Assembly (NCBI GenBank): GCA_963845735.1
Contig: CAWJTR010000018.1
Coordinates: forward strand, 1-64,000
DNA length: 64,000 nucleotides
Reading direction: 5' to 3'
From: AP-15 sp963845735
Lineage (GTDB): Bacteria > Pseudomonadota > Alphaproteobacteria > ATCC43930 > CGMCC-115725
Both the position numbers and the translations under genes were made by a program. Shown one piece after another: positions 18,295 to 27,749 of this stretch. The notes below the pieces were generated by a model. It had not been told where the DNA came from. It did no database searches and saw only the letters and a program-made list of their open reading frames with translations. How positions within the stretch are numbered: the stretch's first letter is position 1; the number at the start of each line of letters is the position of its first letter.

Positions 18295-19653
18295 TTAAGG
18301 ACGGGCCGGCTCTTCGACCATCTCGATATCGGCATCGGCATCGGCGTCGCTGTCGCCGTCAAGGACGGCGCGTAGTCGGCGATCGTCGAGTTCGCCCATC
18401 CATTTTGCGATCACCACGGTCGCGAAGATGTTGCTGAACAAATTGGTGACGGCGCGGATCTCGGACATAAAGCGCTCGACCCCGAGCAACAAGGCCAGAC
18501 CGCCGACCGGGAGTATCCCCAAAGCCGGCATCGTCGCCGCCAACGCCACGAAGCCAGCGCCCGCTACTCCGGCCGCACCCTTGGAGGTAAACAGCATAAC
18601 GAACAGCATCGTCAGCTGCTGGCCGAAGCTCAGATGAATATCCGTCGCTTGCGCGATGAACAGCACCGCCATCGTCATGTAGATCGCGGTGCCGTCGGTG
18701 TTGAACGAAAATCCGGTCGGCAGAACCAGTCCGACCACTTCCTGAGAGCAGCCCATCCGTTCCAGCTTGACCATCGAGCGCGGGATCATCGCCTCGCCCG
18801 AGGTGGCGCTGAAGGCGATCAGCAGTTCGTCCTTGAAATAGCGCAAGATCTTCAGCACGCGCAGGCCGAACAGCCGGGCGATCAGCCCGAACCCGACCAA
18901 CACAAACAGGATCGAGGTCACGTAGACGCTCGCCAGCAGTTGCCCGAGGCTGGTCAGCGCATGAAAGCCGAATTTGCCGACGGTGAACGCCATCGCTCCG
19001 AAGGCGGCGAGCGGCGCCACATACATGACGATTCTTACAATGCCAAACAGCGCGTGGGTGAAATCATCGATCAGCGATACCAGCCGCTCGGCCCGCGCAC
19101 CCATATGGCACAGCGCGAATCCAAACAGCACGCCCATCACCAGCACCGGCAGGATCTCGCCCTCGGCGACAGCGCCGACCATGTTGTGCGGGATCATCTT
19201 CATCAATAGCTCGACAATGGTCAGCGATTTTGCGCCGGCGACGTAACCCGAGATCGCCTTGTCATCGAGCGTGGCGGGGTTGATGTGCAGACCGGCACCC
19301 GGCTGTAGCAGATTGCCGACCGCGAGCCCGATAAACAGCGCCAGGGTCGAGACCACCTCGAAATAGATGAGCGCGCGCAATCCGACGATTCCGACCCGGC
19401 GCATGTCGCCCATCTTGGCGATGCCGACGGCGACGGTGGCAAAGATGATCGGCGGCACCACTGCCCGGATCAGGGTGATGAACCCGTCGCTGAACGGCTT
19501 CATCTTGACCCCGAGGCTCGGATAGAAATGCCCGAGCAGGATGCCCGCGGCGATCGCGATCAGCACCTGGACATAAAGCCTGCTCAGGAGCGGGCGGCGC
19601 GGCGTCGGCCCCGGCGGGGCCAAAGTGCGACGCAAGGCTCTCGTATCCACCAT
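18295..19653 (-). CDS. dctA: dicarboxylate:cation symporter DctA
   Basis: 452 residues, dicarboxylate/amino acid:cation symporter family. Landmarks are the serine-rich reentrant loop region (FSATSGEAMIPRSM), the substrate-site motif FSFNTDGTAIYMTMAV and MLFTSKGAAGVAGAGF. Imports succinate, fumarate and malate in well-studied homologues. Start supported by AGGAGGGGG a few bases upstream. The last 30 residues are rich in Asp and Glu. A solute-binding protein gene lies upstream on the same strand, 42 bases away. Confidence 0.9.
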   Translation of the reverse strand: MVDTRALRRTLAPPGPTPRRPLLSRLYVQVLIAIAAGILLGHFYPSLGVKMKPFSDGFITLIRAVVPPIIFATVAVGIAKMGDMRRVGIVGLRALIYFEVVSTLALFIGLAVGNLLQPGAGLHINPATLDDKAISGYVAGAKSLTIVELLMKMIPHNMVGAVAEGEILPVLVMGVLFGFALCHMGARAERLVSLIDDFTHALFGIVRIVMYVAPLAAFGAMAFTVGKFGFHALTSLGQLLASVYVTSILFVLVGFGLIARLFGLRVLKILRYFKDELLIAFSATSGEAMIPRSMVKLERMGCSQEVVGLVLPTGFSFNTDGTAIYMTMAVLFIAQATDIHLSFGQQLTMLFVMLFTSKGAAGVAGAGFVALAATMPALGILPVGGLALLLGVERFMSEIRAVTNLFSNIFATVVIAKWMGELDDRRLRAVLDGDSDADADADIEMVEEPARP

Positions 19654-19695
19654 CTTACCCCCTCCTTCTCACCGTCCCGTTCTCAGCCGCGTCGC

Positions 19696-21330
19696 TCACT
19701 CCTCGAGCCAGACGTCCGTCAGATCCTGTCCGATGAAATGGCTCGGGGTGATGCTCCAGCCCTTGAGCTTTGCCGAGGTAACGACGATGCGGTTCCACCA
19801 TAACAACGGCACGGTGTAGGCCTCGGTCAGCGCGTGCCGCTCGAAATCGCGGACCATTCGGGCGCGCTGTTGTGGGTCGCTGGTCACCGCCTGGCCGATA
19901 TAGAGGGCATCGAGAAAGCGGTCGGTCGAGCCGGAATTGTTGACCGGCGACAAGTCGTGCGAGACGTATTTCGTCAGCTGGATCGTCGGATCGTCATAGA
20001 AATCGCCGGAGAAATCGAGCGCGACTTCGAAATCCCCGGCATCGACTTCCTTTTGCCAGTCGAAGATCCCCAGTTTTTTTTCGGTCGTCGCGACCCCGAT
20101 CTGGCGCCAGCTGTCCGCGAGCAGGTCGGCGCCGGCGTAATGCGGCATCGGGATGTCACGGACGAGGAGGGTGAGTTTCAGATCGCGCACCCCGGCCTCG
20201 GCGAGCAGCCGTCGAGCCTCGGCCCGCGCGGCGCCAATATCGCGCCCGAAGCCGGGCAGGGTGACCAGCTCGGCTTCGGGTGTCGCCATGCTCGATCCCG
20301 GGCGCATGATGCCGCCGACATATTTGAGAAAGGTGGTTTTCTGCAGCTTTTCGGCGGCGCCCCAGCGGTCGACCGCGAGCGACAGCGCGCGCCGCACCCG
20401 TGCATCGTCGAAGGGCGGCCGTTTGGTGTTGAAAACAACCGAAAGATTGGCCAGCCACGGGCTCTCGCTGACGGTAACGCGATCACCCAGTGTGGCGACC
20501 AGCGCGTCGCGCTGCGGCGGGGTCACGCCACGAAACTCGGCGGCGATCCGGCCGCCTTTGTAGGCCGCCATGACCGCGGGGCCGGTGATGAAATCGGCCT
20601 GAAAGCCGTCGAGATAAGGCTTGCCCGGCTCAAAATACCGGTCGAAGCGCTTACCGCGCCAATACTGTCCCTTGACGTGCTCGACGAAAACGAATGCTCC
20701 GCTGCCGAGTATGTGCGTCTTGGGGAACTGGGGATCCTGTGAGAGCTTCGCGGCGCTGTAGATACAGTTCCACGGCGATGCGAAGTTCGCCAGCATTGCC
20801 GCGTCCGGCCATTGCAAGTGAAACACGACGGTTAGCGCATCGGGCGTGTCGATGCTCGATATCGCGGCGTAATCGACGCGACGCGCCGAAACCACGCCTG
20901 GCGGCGGATGGATCAGGCGCTGATAGCTCGCCTTGATATCGGCCGAGGTCAGCGGCGATCCATCATGGAACAAGACGTTCGGCCACAGCTTGAAGGTGTA
21001 GGTCATCCGGTCGGGCGACACACTCCACGACTGGGCTAAATCGCCGACGATCCGCGGATAGTCGGCCGCGTCGAACTTGAGCAGGGTCGAGTAATGCGGT
21101 GCTACCGGGTGCAAAAAGGCGAAGGACGTGTTGGCGTAGCAGTCGTAGTTTACGGGCTCGACCAGCACCGCAAATTCGAGGATGCCGCCATGCTTCGGGT
21201 CGGGCTGGGCATAGGCGCGGCCGCAAATCAAGGCGAGGACGAGCGTCAGGGCCACGAAGATCGCTGGCCGCCGCGCTGCGCGTGTCGCGGCGCCCCGCGC
21301 ACAAAACGTGCCGCGCGGATCCATCACCAC
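19696..21330 (-). CDS. ABC transporter substrate-binding protein, family 5 (oligopeptide/dipeptide type)
   Basis: 544 residues. A long N-terminus with a Sec signal (FVALTLVLALICGRAYA) leads into the SBP_bac_5 fold: DLAQSWSVSPDRMTYTFKL, NVLFHDGSPLTSADIKASY, then DARVRRALSLAVDR and YTVPLLWWNRIVV near the C-terminus. Binds peptides or similar solutes for an ABC importer. No permease or ATPase lies nearby, so it is an orphan here. It is the middle of a same-strand series with dctA and the TAXI protein; transcription together is likely but unproven. Confidence 0.85.
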   Translation of the reverse strand: MVMDPRGTFCARGAATRAARRPAIFVALTLVLALICGRAYAQPDPKHGGILEFAVLVEPVNYDCYANTSFAFLHPVAPHYSTLLKFDAADYPRIVGDLAQSWSVSPDRMTYTFKLWPNVLFHDGSPLTSADIKASYQRLIHPPPGVVSARRVDYAAISSIDTPDALTVVFHLQWPDAAMLANFASPWNCIYSAAKLSQDPQFPKTHILGSGAFVFVEHVKGQYWRGKRFDRYFEPGKPYLDGFQADFITGPAVMAAYKGGRIAAEFRGVTPPQRDALVATLGDRVTVSESPWLANLSVVFNTKRPPFDDARVRRALSLAVDRWGAAEKLQKTTFLKYVGGIMRPGSSMATPEAELVTLPGFGRDIGAARAEARRLLAEAGVRDLKLTLLVRDIPMPHYAGADLLADSWRQIGVATTEKKLGIFDWQKEVDAGDFEVALDFSGDFYDDPTIQLTKYVSHDLSPVNNSGSTDRFLDALYIGQAVTSDPQQRARMVRDFERHALTEAYTVPLLWWNRIVVTSAKLKGWSITPSHFIGQDLTDVWLEE

Positions 21331-21374
21331 CTGCCGCTCCTAGGCTGAATTGAAATCGGAACCGCGCTGCTTGT

Positions 21375-22508
21375 TTACTGCGCCTTGCCTTTTTGCCATT
21401 GCTGGAACTGGCCGAACAGATCGTCTTTTTGCTTCTGGGTCAGCGGCGCTCCGCCCGTGGCCTGCTGCCGTTCATCGATAAAGCGGGCAAAGATCGATTT
21501 CAAATCCTGCTCGTTGGGCGCGGCTGCGACTTGCGCGTTGCTCTGCAGCCATGCGGCCGCCGGCGGAAAGCGCCGCCAGCCCGGGAGTTCGGCCGCGATA
21601 TTGACCTCGCGCCATTTCGGATGATGGCCAGGCGTGAGCAGCGACTGAAACCCGGTGAAGAACGCATCGACGAAATTTACCACGTTGCGATAGCGGTCGG
21701 ATAACGGCTGCAGGTTTGCCGCCGCCAGCACCGCACCGACGGCAATCGTGTCGACCGGCTGATTGTATTCGATCAGCGCCGGATAATCGTCGGCCGTAAG
21801 TCGGGCCGGCACGTAGACCGCAGTGAGCGCCGGATTGAGCGGAATGGCCAGAAAGTGCAGGCCGTTCGCGCTGATCAGATCGCTAAAGATCGGCGCCGGC
21901 TTGCCAGCAACAAAAGCCATAGCGGCGATTTCGCCGCGCTGCAGCTTCTCCAGCGCTACCTGCTGATCATCATTGGTGACGACGATCGGAACATTGAGCA
22001 GATTGAACAGGCGCGTCGCCGTGATCTCGGTGCCGGCGCCGCGCAGGTCGACGTTGACTTTTTGGTTGGCAAGGTCGGCGACTGTCTTGATGTCGCGCCG
22101 CGCCAGCAGATGGAATTCCTCATTATAGAGCTTGGCGATATAAGTGATGCGGTTTTCTAGACCGGGAAAGACGTTCGGTTGCCGGGCGTAGTTGAGGACG
22201 TCGTCCTGCAGAATGGCCAAGTCGATGCCGTGCAGTAGATCGAGGTCGGAAATGTTTTGCAGCGCGCCCTTGCCGACGACCGGCAAGACCCGCCGGGTGG
22301 CGCCGTCGTCGATGACATTGGCGAGGTCCTCGGCGATGCGGACCGAGATCCCGGCGGCGCGGCCGGTCTCGAGCTCGACAACGCCGCGGTTGACCGCAAC
22401 CTCGGGCGGCGGCGCGATGTAGCGCGCCGCACCCGCAAACGGGCCCCAACAGAACAGTGCGGCGATAAATCCGGTTACAAGGATCTTTCTGGTCATGGCT
22501 CCTGCCAT
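21375..22508 (-). CDS. TAXI-family TRAP transporter solute-binding protein
   Basis: 377 residues with signal peptide (LVTGFIAALFCWGPFAGA). The body matches TAXI periplasmic receptors: DLAILQDDVLNYAR, ITYIAKLYNEEFHLLARRD, VNVDLRGAGTEITA and PALIEYNQPVDTIAVGAVL. It lacks the membrane DctQM-type partner in this window. The upstream gene's TAA is followed by one base and then this ATG, so translation is probably coupled. A second ATG at 22496 is also possible. Confidence 0.8.
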   Translation of the reverse strand: MAGAMTRKILVTGFIAALFCWGPFAGAARYIAPPPEVAVNRGVVELETGRAAGISVRIAEDLANVIDDGATRRVLPVVGKGALQNISDLDLLHGIDLAILQDDVLNYARQPNVFPGLENRITYIAKLYNEEFHLLARRDIKTVADLANQKVNVDLRGAGTEITATRLFNLLNVPIVVTNDDQQVALEKLQRGEIAAMAFVAGKPAPIFSDLISANGLHFLAIPLNPALTAVYVPARLTADDYPALIEYNQPVDTIAVGAVLAAANLQPLSDRYRNVVNFVDAFFTGFQSLLTPGHHPKWREVNIAAELPGWRRFPPAAAWLQSNAQVAAAPNEQDLKSIFARFIDERQQATGGAPLTQKQKDDLFGQFQQWQKGKAQ

Positions 22509-22509
22509 T

Positions 22510-23244
22510 TTACTTCGTCTCAGGGTTATTCATATGAAGTTGGGCTTCGCTCGCGCCGAGTCCGAGGGCCCGATGGTACCACAAACGCGCCTTTGCCCGA
22601 TCGCCACGCAGGTTGCGCAAACCGGCGCCGGCGAGAAAAGTCGGATCGAATGTCGCACCCATCCGCAGCGCTGCCTGCCCGTCACCGGCATCAGCCGCCC
22701 GTTCGTAAAACAGGCGCGCCGAGGTGAGGTCGCCGGCGCGCAGGAATTCGTCACCGCGGGCCAACAGTTCGGCAAGCTGTCGATCGGGCAGACGCAGCGC
22801 GGCGGGGATCTGGGCACCCGCCTTGGTCGGCTCGCTCGCCAACGCCTTCTGCGCCGGGCCCGGCGGTGCCGGCGCGATGTCGGAATGTGCGGGCACCGCC
22901 GTTCTTGCCATCGCCGTCGTGACGTTGGAAGCCCCGAGTGCAGCCGCCGCGCCGCGCGGCAAATCGCGGTGTGACGGGGTTGCGGCATCGCTGACGCGCG
23001 CGCCAACCGGATGGACGGAGACCATCGCATCGGCGGATTGCCGCACCAGAAAGAAGGCGATGCCGAAGAACACGCCGACCGTCGCCGCGGCAAGAAGAGC
23101 GATTGAGACGAGGTAGAGAGAGCCGCCAATCGAAAATTCGAGGCCGCGGCGCGGCGCCCTCGATATCGACGGCGCGATGCAGCGATCAGCGCGGGCCGCA
23201 GCCTTTCGCTCGCTGCATCGGCGAGAAACGGGAATCGTCGGCAT
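22510..23244 (-). CDS. membrane-anchored protein with Sel1-like repeats
   Basis: From ATG 23244 the product has a basic cytoplasmic N-terminus, one membrane segment (LYLVSIALLAAATVGVFFGI), a Pro/Ala-rich linker and a C-terminal helical repeat domain (FLRAGDLTSARLFYERAADA and DRAKARLWYHRALGLGASEA) of the Sel1/TPR type. Function unknown; such proteins often act as scaffolds. An alternative TTG start lies at 23295. Its stop is one base from the TAXI gene start. Confidence 0.6.
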   Translation of the reverse strand: MPTIPVSRRCSERKAAARADRCIAPSISRAPRRGLEFSIGGSLYLVSIALLAAATVGVFFGIAFFLVRQSADAMVSVHPVGARVSDAATPSHRDLPRGAAAALGASNVTTAMARTAVPAHSDIAPAPPGPAQKALASEPTKAGAQIPAALRLPDRQLAELLARGDEFLRAGDLTSARLFYERAADAGDGQAALRMGATFDPTFLAGAGLRNLRGDRAKARLWYHRALGLGASEAQLHMNNPETK

Positions 23245-23825
23245 CTTGGCGTAGAATTCCCCCAAAACCTCTGATTTACCCTCCGCCAGTTGCAATCGTA
23301 TCTCCGCTATCGCACGAAAGGTGGTTGTCCGGGATCGGCCTTTCCGACCACAACCCGATTAGAGGGAAACAAAGGCCGCACGGAAGTGTCATTCTTTCGT
23401 CATCGATGGGTCCCGGTCAAGCCTTAAGATAATTTGATTAAATTTATCATAATTTTTCGAACGAAACTTGGTTAAGACTTCGTCCGGGCTTTGCCTTGCG
23501 CCAAACGCAGACTGTACACACAAGCCTTTCCTCTTGACCTCAAAGAGGGTGAGCCGGGTGGTCTCCGCTCCGGAACTGTCGGGCGGCGCGGGCATATTGG
23601 TTTGCGGTGAAGGGAGGGTGTGGGGGGCGTGTGACCTCAGATTGAAGAAATAAATGCACGGGCCGCAAGGGCGTTTATCGCGGAATGCTATACCGTGCGG
23701 CTGCTTTACAGTGCAGCCAGGCGTCATGTTACGAAAACAGCGACGATAAAATTGCCATAATGGTATTACATCTTCAGTGCCGATGCCGTCCTACCCAGGG
23801 CGGGTTTGCGCGGGACAAACCGAAG
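23245..23825. other. AT-richer intergenic region
   Basis: No gene is convincing here. A 112-codon minus-strand frame at 23389-23727 has no recognisable similarity. The region likely holds divergent promoters for the Sel1-type gene and the DUF5681 gene. Confidence 0.4.
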
Positions 23826-24317
23826 ATGGCTGGAGCAATAGCTGATATTTCGCTGCAAAAAACAGCAAAAGCAGCGGGGCGGCCGCGGGGGCGGCCATTC
23901 CAAAAGGGGCAATCGGGCAACCCCAAGGGAAAGCGGCGCGGTACGACCAACCGGGGGACGCGTGCCGCGGCGATGCTGCTCGACGGCGAGGCCGAGACAT
24001 TGGCGCGGAAGGCAGTCGAAATGGCGCTCTCCGGCGATCCGGCGGCGCTGCGGATGTGCCTCGACCGCACCGTGGCGCCGCGCCGTGAGCAGCCGGTTTC
24101 GGTCGACTTGCCGCCGATCCACAGCGCCGCCGACATCTCGGGCGCGATGGCGGCGCTCGTGGGTGCGGCGGCGCGCGGCAGGATCACCGCCCGCGAGGCG
24201 TTCGCCTTGTCGCAGACGATCGAAACTTATCTGCGCGCGATCGACGCCACTGATTTCGAGCGGCGCGTGCGGCAATTAGAAGAGGCGCGGGCCGCTGAAC
24301 CTATGCAATACCGCTGA
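23826..24317 (+). CDS. DUF5681 domain protein
   Basis: 163 residues from ATG 23826. The N-terminal domain is the DUF5681 signature: GRPRGRPFQKGQSGNPKGKR, then AAAMLLDGEAETLARKAVE and ALRMCLDRTVAPRREQPV. Found widely in alphaproteobacteria and often near phage or mobile DNA. The basic N-terminus suggests nucleic-acid contact, which is inference. The upstream codons of the longer frame are not conserved in character, so the later start is preferred. Confidence 0.75.
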   Translation: MAGAIADISLQKTAKAAGRPRGRPFQKGQSGNPKGKRRGTTNRGTRAAAMLLDGEAETLARKAVEMALSGDPAALRMCLDRTVAPRREQPVSVDLPPIHSAADISGAMAALVGAAARGRITAREAFALSQTIETYLRAIDATDFERRVRQLEEARAAEPMQYR

Positions 24318-24399
24318 CTACGCCCAACGATAGACAATCGCAAATCGAGCGCTGTAGGAGGAAACCGCCCTTTAATTTCTGCCGGATATCCTCCGATAT

Positions 24400-24975
24400 G
24401 TGATTTCGACGGCTTTGTTCTTGGCGTTTAACGTGGGTTCGGCGGCATTGCCGGCAGCGGCAACCGTGCCGGGGGCGACGGTCGCGGTGTGCTTCGCGCC
24501 GGAGGAGGATTGCGCTGCTTTCGCGGCCGCGGCGATCGACCGGGCGCGACGGCAGATCCTGGTCAGCGCCTACAATCTGACCACCGGCTCGGGCATCGTC
24601 GAGGCGCTGGTCCGCGCTCGCGAGCGCGGCGTCGATGTCCGCCTGATCGCCGACAAGCGCACGCCATGTGAGCGCAACCCCGGCAATCATGCGCTGGCGC
24701 AAGCCGGGACCCCGATCTGGATCGATCACGAGGTGCCGATCGCCCATGCCAAGACCATGGTGATCGACGGCGCGCTAACGCTAATGGGCTCCTACAACTG
24801 GACCCGCAACGCCGCGCGGAACTCCGAAGATTTGAACCTCGTGTCGTCGCGCGCGCTTGCCGCCGCCTATGCCGAACAATGGCGCAATCGCCTTGCCGTC
24901 TCGGTGCCGTTTTCCAGCCGCGAGGATTGGTGCCGGCCCCGCCGCGGGCGCAATTCGCTGGACGGGGGCGGCTGA
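24400..24975 (+). CDS. PLD-family endonuclease-like protein, exported
   Basis: 191 residues starting at GTG 24400. N-terminal signal (TALFLAFNVGSAALPAAA), then one phospholipase D HKD motif, AHAKTMVIDGALTLMGS, with YNWTRNAARNSEDLN after it. The single motif and small size match the Nuc endonuclease of plasmid pKM101, which dimerises to form its active site. A periplasmic nonspecific nuclease is likely. The hydantoinase-like gene begins 35 bases downstream. Confidence 0.8.
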   Translation: MISTALFLAFNVGSAALPAAATVPGATVAVCFAPEEDCAAFAAAAIDRARRQILVSAYNLTTGSGIVEALVRARERGVDVRLIADKRTPCERNPGNHALAQAGTPIWIDHEVPIAHAKTMVIDGALTLMGSYNWTRNAARNSEDLNLVSSRALAAAYAEQWRNRLAVSVPFSSREDWCRPRRGRNSLDGGG

Positions 24976-25010
24976 AGTCCTGAAACTAAAGCCCTGCTCG
25001 GCTCAATCGA

Positions 25011-26453
25011 ATGGGGGCGCCGATGTTCGACCTGATCGTTTCCGGGGGGTTGGTGGTGATGCCGGCCGCCACCGAGGCCGCCGATATCGGCGTCGCCGGC
25101 GGCAAGATCGAGGCCATCGGCGCTCCCGGCAGCCTCGCCGCCGCGGGTGCCGCGCGGACCGTCGACGCCAATGGCCAGATCGTCATTCCGGGCGGGGTCG
25201 ATCCGCATATCCATTGCAGCTCGCCAATTCCGTTTCCCGGCCGCAACGAGGACATGCTGAGCGCGCCGCCGGAACAGGTCAGCCGCGCCGCCCTCCATGG
25301 CGGCACAACCACTTTGCTCGATTTCGCCCCCTGCCCACCCGACCAGCCATTGCCGCAATCGATCGAGATGCGGCAGCGCGAATGGGCCGGCGCCTGCTAT
25401 TGCGACTACGGGTTTCATCTGCTGCTGCATGGCAAGCTGTCACAGGCAGTGCTAGGCGCCTTGCCGGAAGCGATCCAGAGCGGTCATGCCTCGGTCAAGA
25501 TGTTCACCACCGATATCCGGCCGAACCGGCTGGGCCGGATGGTTCAGTTCGGCGATATCTGGGAGGTGTTGAAGCTCCTCGCGCAGGTCGGTGGCATCGC
25601 CGCGATCCACGCCGAAGACAACGACATCGTCATGCACATGTACGAAAAGCTGATCCGCGAAGACCGGGTCGGCTTCGAGAATATGGCTGAGGTCCACAAC
25701 ACCCTCAGCGAGGACCTGTCATTCAACCGCGTAATTCGGCTGGCCGAGAATGTTGCCGGGGCAGCGCTCTACATGGTGCACGTTTCGGCCGCGGCCGGGG
25801 CCGCGGCGATCGCGGGCTCACGGGCGCGAGGCTACCCGATTTATGGCGAGACCCTGCACCAATACCTGCTCTACACCGCCGAGGACTACAAGCGGCCCGG
25901 CGGACAGATGTTCCACACCTATCCGTCGCTCAAATTCGCCAAGGACCAGGAGGCGCTGTGGGCGGCGACCGATCATGGCGCGATCCAGTCGATCGCCACC
26001 GACGAGGTATGCTGTCCGCTTCAAGTCAAGCTCCAGGGCCGGCGGATCGACGACACCACCGGCGGCAATTCCGGGGTCGAGCCGCGGCTGTCCTTGATGT
26101 ACACGCACATGGTCGAAAAGCGCGGCTACAGCCTCGCCGATTTTGTCGGCCTTGTCGCGGCGAACGCGGCGCAGATCATGGGCCTCTATCCGCGGAAAGG
26201 GGCGCTGGCGATCGGCTCGGACGCCGATATCGTATTGCTCGATCCGCGCGCCCGGCGGGTAATCCGCAAAGAGGATCTGCACGAGACTGACTACACCCCA
26301 TGGGAGGGGCACGAGGTCGCCGCCTGGCCGAGCATGACGATCCTGCGCGGCAAGGTCGTGGTCGACAACGGCCGGTTTCTGGCCGTACCGAGCGACGGAC
26401 AGTTTCTGCCGCGCAAGATAGCCGACGAAATCCGCTCGCGCCCCGCGCTTTGA
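25011..26453 (+). CDS. dihydropyrimidinase/hydantoinase-like amidohydrolase
   Basis: 480 residues, cyclic amidohydrolase superfamily. Metal ligands are visible: PGGVDPHIHCSS (HxH), the lysine that is carbamylated in the family in SVKMFTTD, AAIHAEDND, LYMVHVSAAAG and the aspartate in SIATDEVCC. Homologues open dihydropyrimidine or hydantoin rings. A second in-frame ATG at 25023 (MFDLIVSGG) matches the usual N-terminus and may be the true start. The side-chain loops that set substrate cannot be judged by eye. Confidence 0.85.
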   Translation: MGAPMFDLIVSGGLVVMPAATEAADIGVAGGKIEAIGAPGSLAAAGAARTVDANGQIVIPGGVDPHIHCSSPIPFPGRNEDMLSAPPEQVSRAALHGGTTTLLDFAPCPPDQPLPQSIEMRQREWAGACYCDYGFHLLLHGKLSQAVLGALPEAIQSGHASVKMFTTDIRPNRLGRMVQFGDIWEVLKLLAQVGGIAAIHAEDNDIVMHMYEKLIREDRVGFENMAEVHNTLSEDLSFNRVIRLAENVAGAALYMVHVSAAAGAAAIAGSRARGYPIYGETLHQYLLYTAEDYKRPGGQMFHTYPSLKFAKDQEALWAATDHGAIQSIATDEVCCPLQVKLQGRRIDDTTGGNSGVEPRLSLMYTHMVEKRGYSLADFVGLVAANAAQIMGLYPRKGALAIGSDADIVLLDPRARRVIRKEDLHETDYTPWEGHEVAAWPSMTILRGKVVVDNGRFLAVPSDGQFLPRKIADEIRSRPAL

Positions 26454-26560
26454 TCTCTAACTAGACCCGAGCGATGCCCCGGATGCCGATCAGTCGCCGC
26501 CCTCGTCGCCGTGCGATCCCCGCAGCCTCCCGTGAACGCGCCGGGCCGGGCGGGGTTGGG

Positions 26561-26842
26561 TCAGTAGCGCGGCTTGACCGAGCGTGCCGGCGGCGTGTCG
26601 CGGTAGATCTGCAACCGAGTGACCCGCAGGCCGGCGACGCCATGGGCCTCGATCGCTTGCTGCCAGGCACGGAACTCCTCCACCGACAGCTGGTAACGGC
26701 GGCAGGCCTCGTCGAGGCTCAGGGCGCCGCAGCCCACGGCGTTGACGATGACCGCTTTGCGCCGCGCGACCCACCGCTTAGTGTCCGGCGCCGGCAAAGT
26801 ATTTTCGCCCGGCAAATCACAATCCGTTTCGTGCTGGTCCAT
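26561..26842 (-). CDS. SciP-like protein (DUF1153)
   Basis: 93 residues. The DUF1153 core is clear: LPAPDTKRWVARRKAVIVNA, LSLDEACRRYQLSVEEFRAW, EAHGVAGLRVTRLQIYR. In Caulobacter the family member SciP binds CtrA and DNA and represses CtrA-dependent transcription. Transcribed away from dksA and cckA, so three regulators connected to the cell cycle or stringent response adjoin. A second member lies at 63472. Whether it acts on CtrA is inference. Confidence 0.8.
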   Translation of the reverse strand: MDQHETDCDLPGENTLPAPDTKRWVARRKAVIVNAVGCGALSLDEACRRYQLSVEEFRAWQQAIEAHGVAGLRVTRLQIYRDTPPARSVKPRY

Positions 26843-27176
26843 GGATGCAGATTAGACGCCGACGAATTAAAAAATCCCTACAGGAAGTCGCCGGCAGCCT
26901 TCGAACGACTACCAATGCTTGATCAAGTAAAGAAATTGATGGCCGGCGAGTTGCGTATGCAGACCCGACCAGCCGTCTGCCGTGACGGCAAATCCCGCGT
27001 GCTGCCGCTCCGCGATGGTCGGGTGCGCGCCCACTAAGCAACCCAGTCGCGCGGGCTTGCGCGATGCTGCTGAAACGCCTGCAGAATCAATATGCTCCAT
27101 GCGATTCTCGCGCTTGAAGCGGAACAGCGCGATTCATATACTCCGCCGCTTCGTTTACGGAGGTTCGGGGATACCG

Positions 27177-27593
27177 ATGCGTCCGTCGCTGCCGCCAGAT
27201 TATCGTCCGTCCGACGACGAGGAGTTTATGAGCCCGCTGCAGGTCGAATATTTTCGACAGAAGCTGTTGCTGTGGCGGGCTGCGCTGTTGGCCGAAACGC
27301 CCGACACACTGCAGCACTTGAAGGAGGAGAGCCTGCTGAAGCCGGATCTGACCGACCGCGCATCGCTGGAAGCCGAACGTGCGATCGAGCTGCGCACCCG
27401 CGCCCGCGAACGCAAGCTGATCTCGAAGATCAACGCGGCGCTCGACCGGATCGACCACGGTACCTACGGCTATTGCGAGGAGACCGACGAGCCGATCGGC
27501 ATTCGCCGTCTCGAAGCCCGGCCGATCGCCACGCTCAGTATCGAGGCGCAGGAACGCCATGAGCGTATGGAGCGGACCCACCGCGACGATTGA
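27177..27593 (+). CDS. dksA: DksA-type transcription factor, zinc-cysteine-poor
   Basis: 138 residues from ATG 27177, with GGAGG upstream. The coiled-coil tip keeps the acidic motif in DLTDRAS, followed by IELRTRARERKLISKI. The zinc-finger region reads YCEETDEPIGIRRLEARP then ATLSIEAQERHE: of the four cysteines of E. coli DksA only the first remains (the others are T, S and A). DksA enters the RNA polymerase secondary channel and, with ppGpp, retunes promoters in starvation. Cysteine-poor forms are known in alphaproteobacteria and as DksA2. Confidence 0.9.
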   Translation: MRPSLPPDYRPSDDEEFMSPLQVEYFRQKLLLWRAALLAETPDTLQHLKEESLLKPDLTDRASLEAERAIELRTRARERKLISKINAALDRIDHGTYGYCEETDEPIGIRRLEARPIATLSIEAQERHERMERTHRDD

Positions 27594-27719
27594 TGGCCGG
27601 ACCCGGCGGCCCCGAAGGGGGCGGGCGGCAGTCGGGTGACCGCGCCAGATGAGTTCCGCAATCGTCGCTGTAATGTTCACTAAACGTTGCACATTGTCGT
27701 TTATCTGTGATAGTGTGGG

Positions 27720-27742
27720 GCCCTTGAGCAACCGCTAAGGGC
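27720..27742 (+). promoter_or_regulatory. hairpin covering the cckA ribosome-binding site
   Basis: GCCCTT and AAGGGC pair, and the stem extends with AGC/GCT around an AACC loop with one bulged G. The 3' arm contains the likely Shine-Dalgarno AAGGG, ending 7 bases before the cckA ATG. The fold would hide the ribosome-binding site. Confidence 0.45.
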
Positions 27743-27749
27743 GAAAATT

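Noticed and set aside
23389..23727. A 112-codon minus-strand frame
   Set aside because: No family features, no ribosome-binding site, and located in an AT-rich promoter region.
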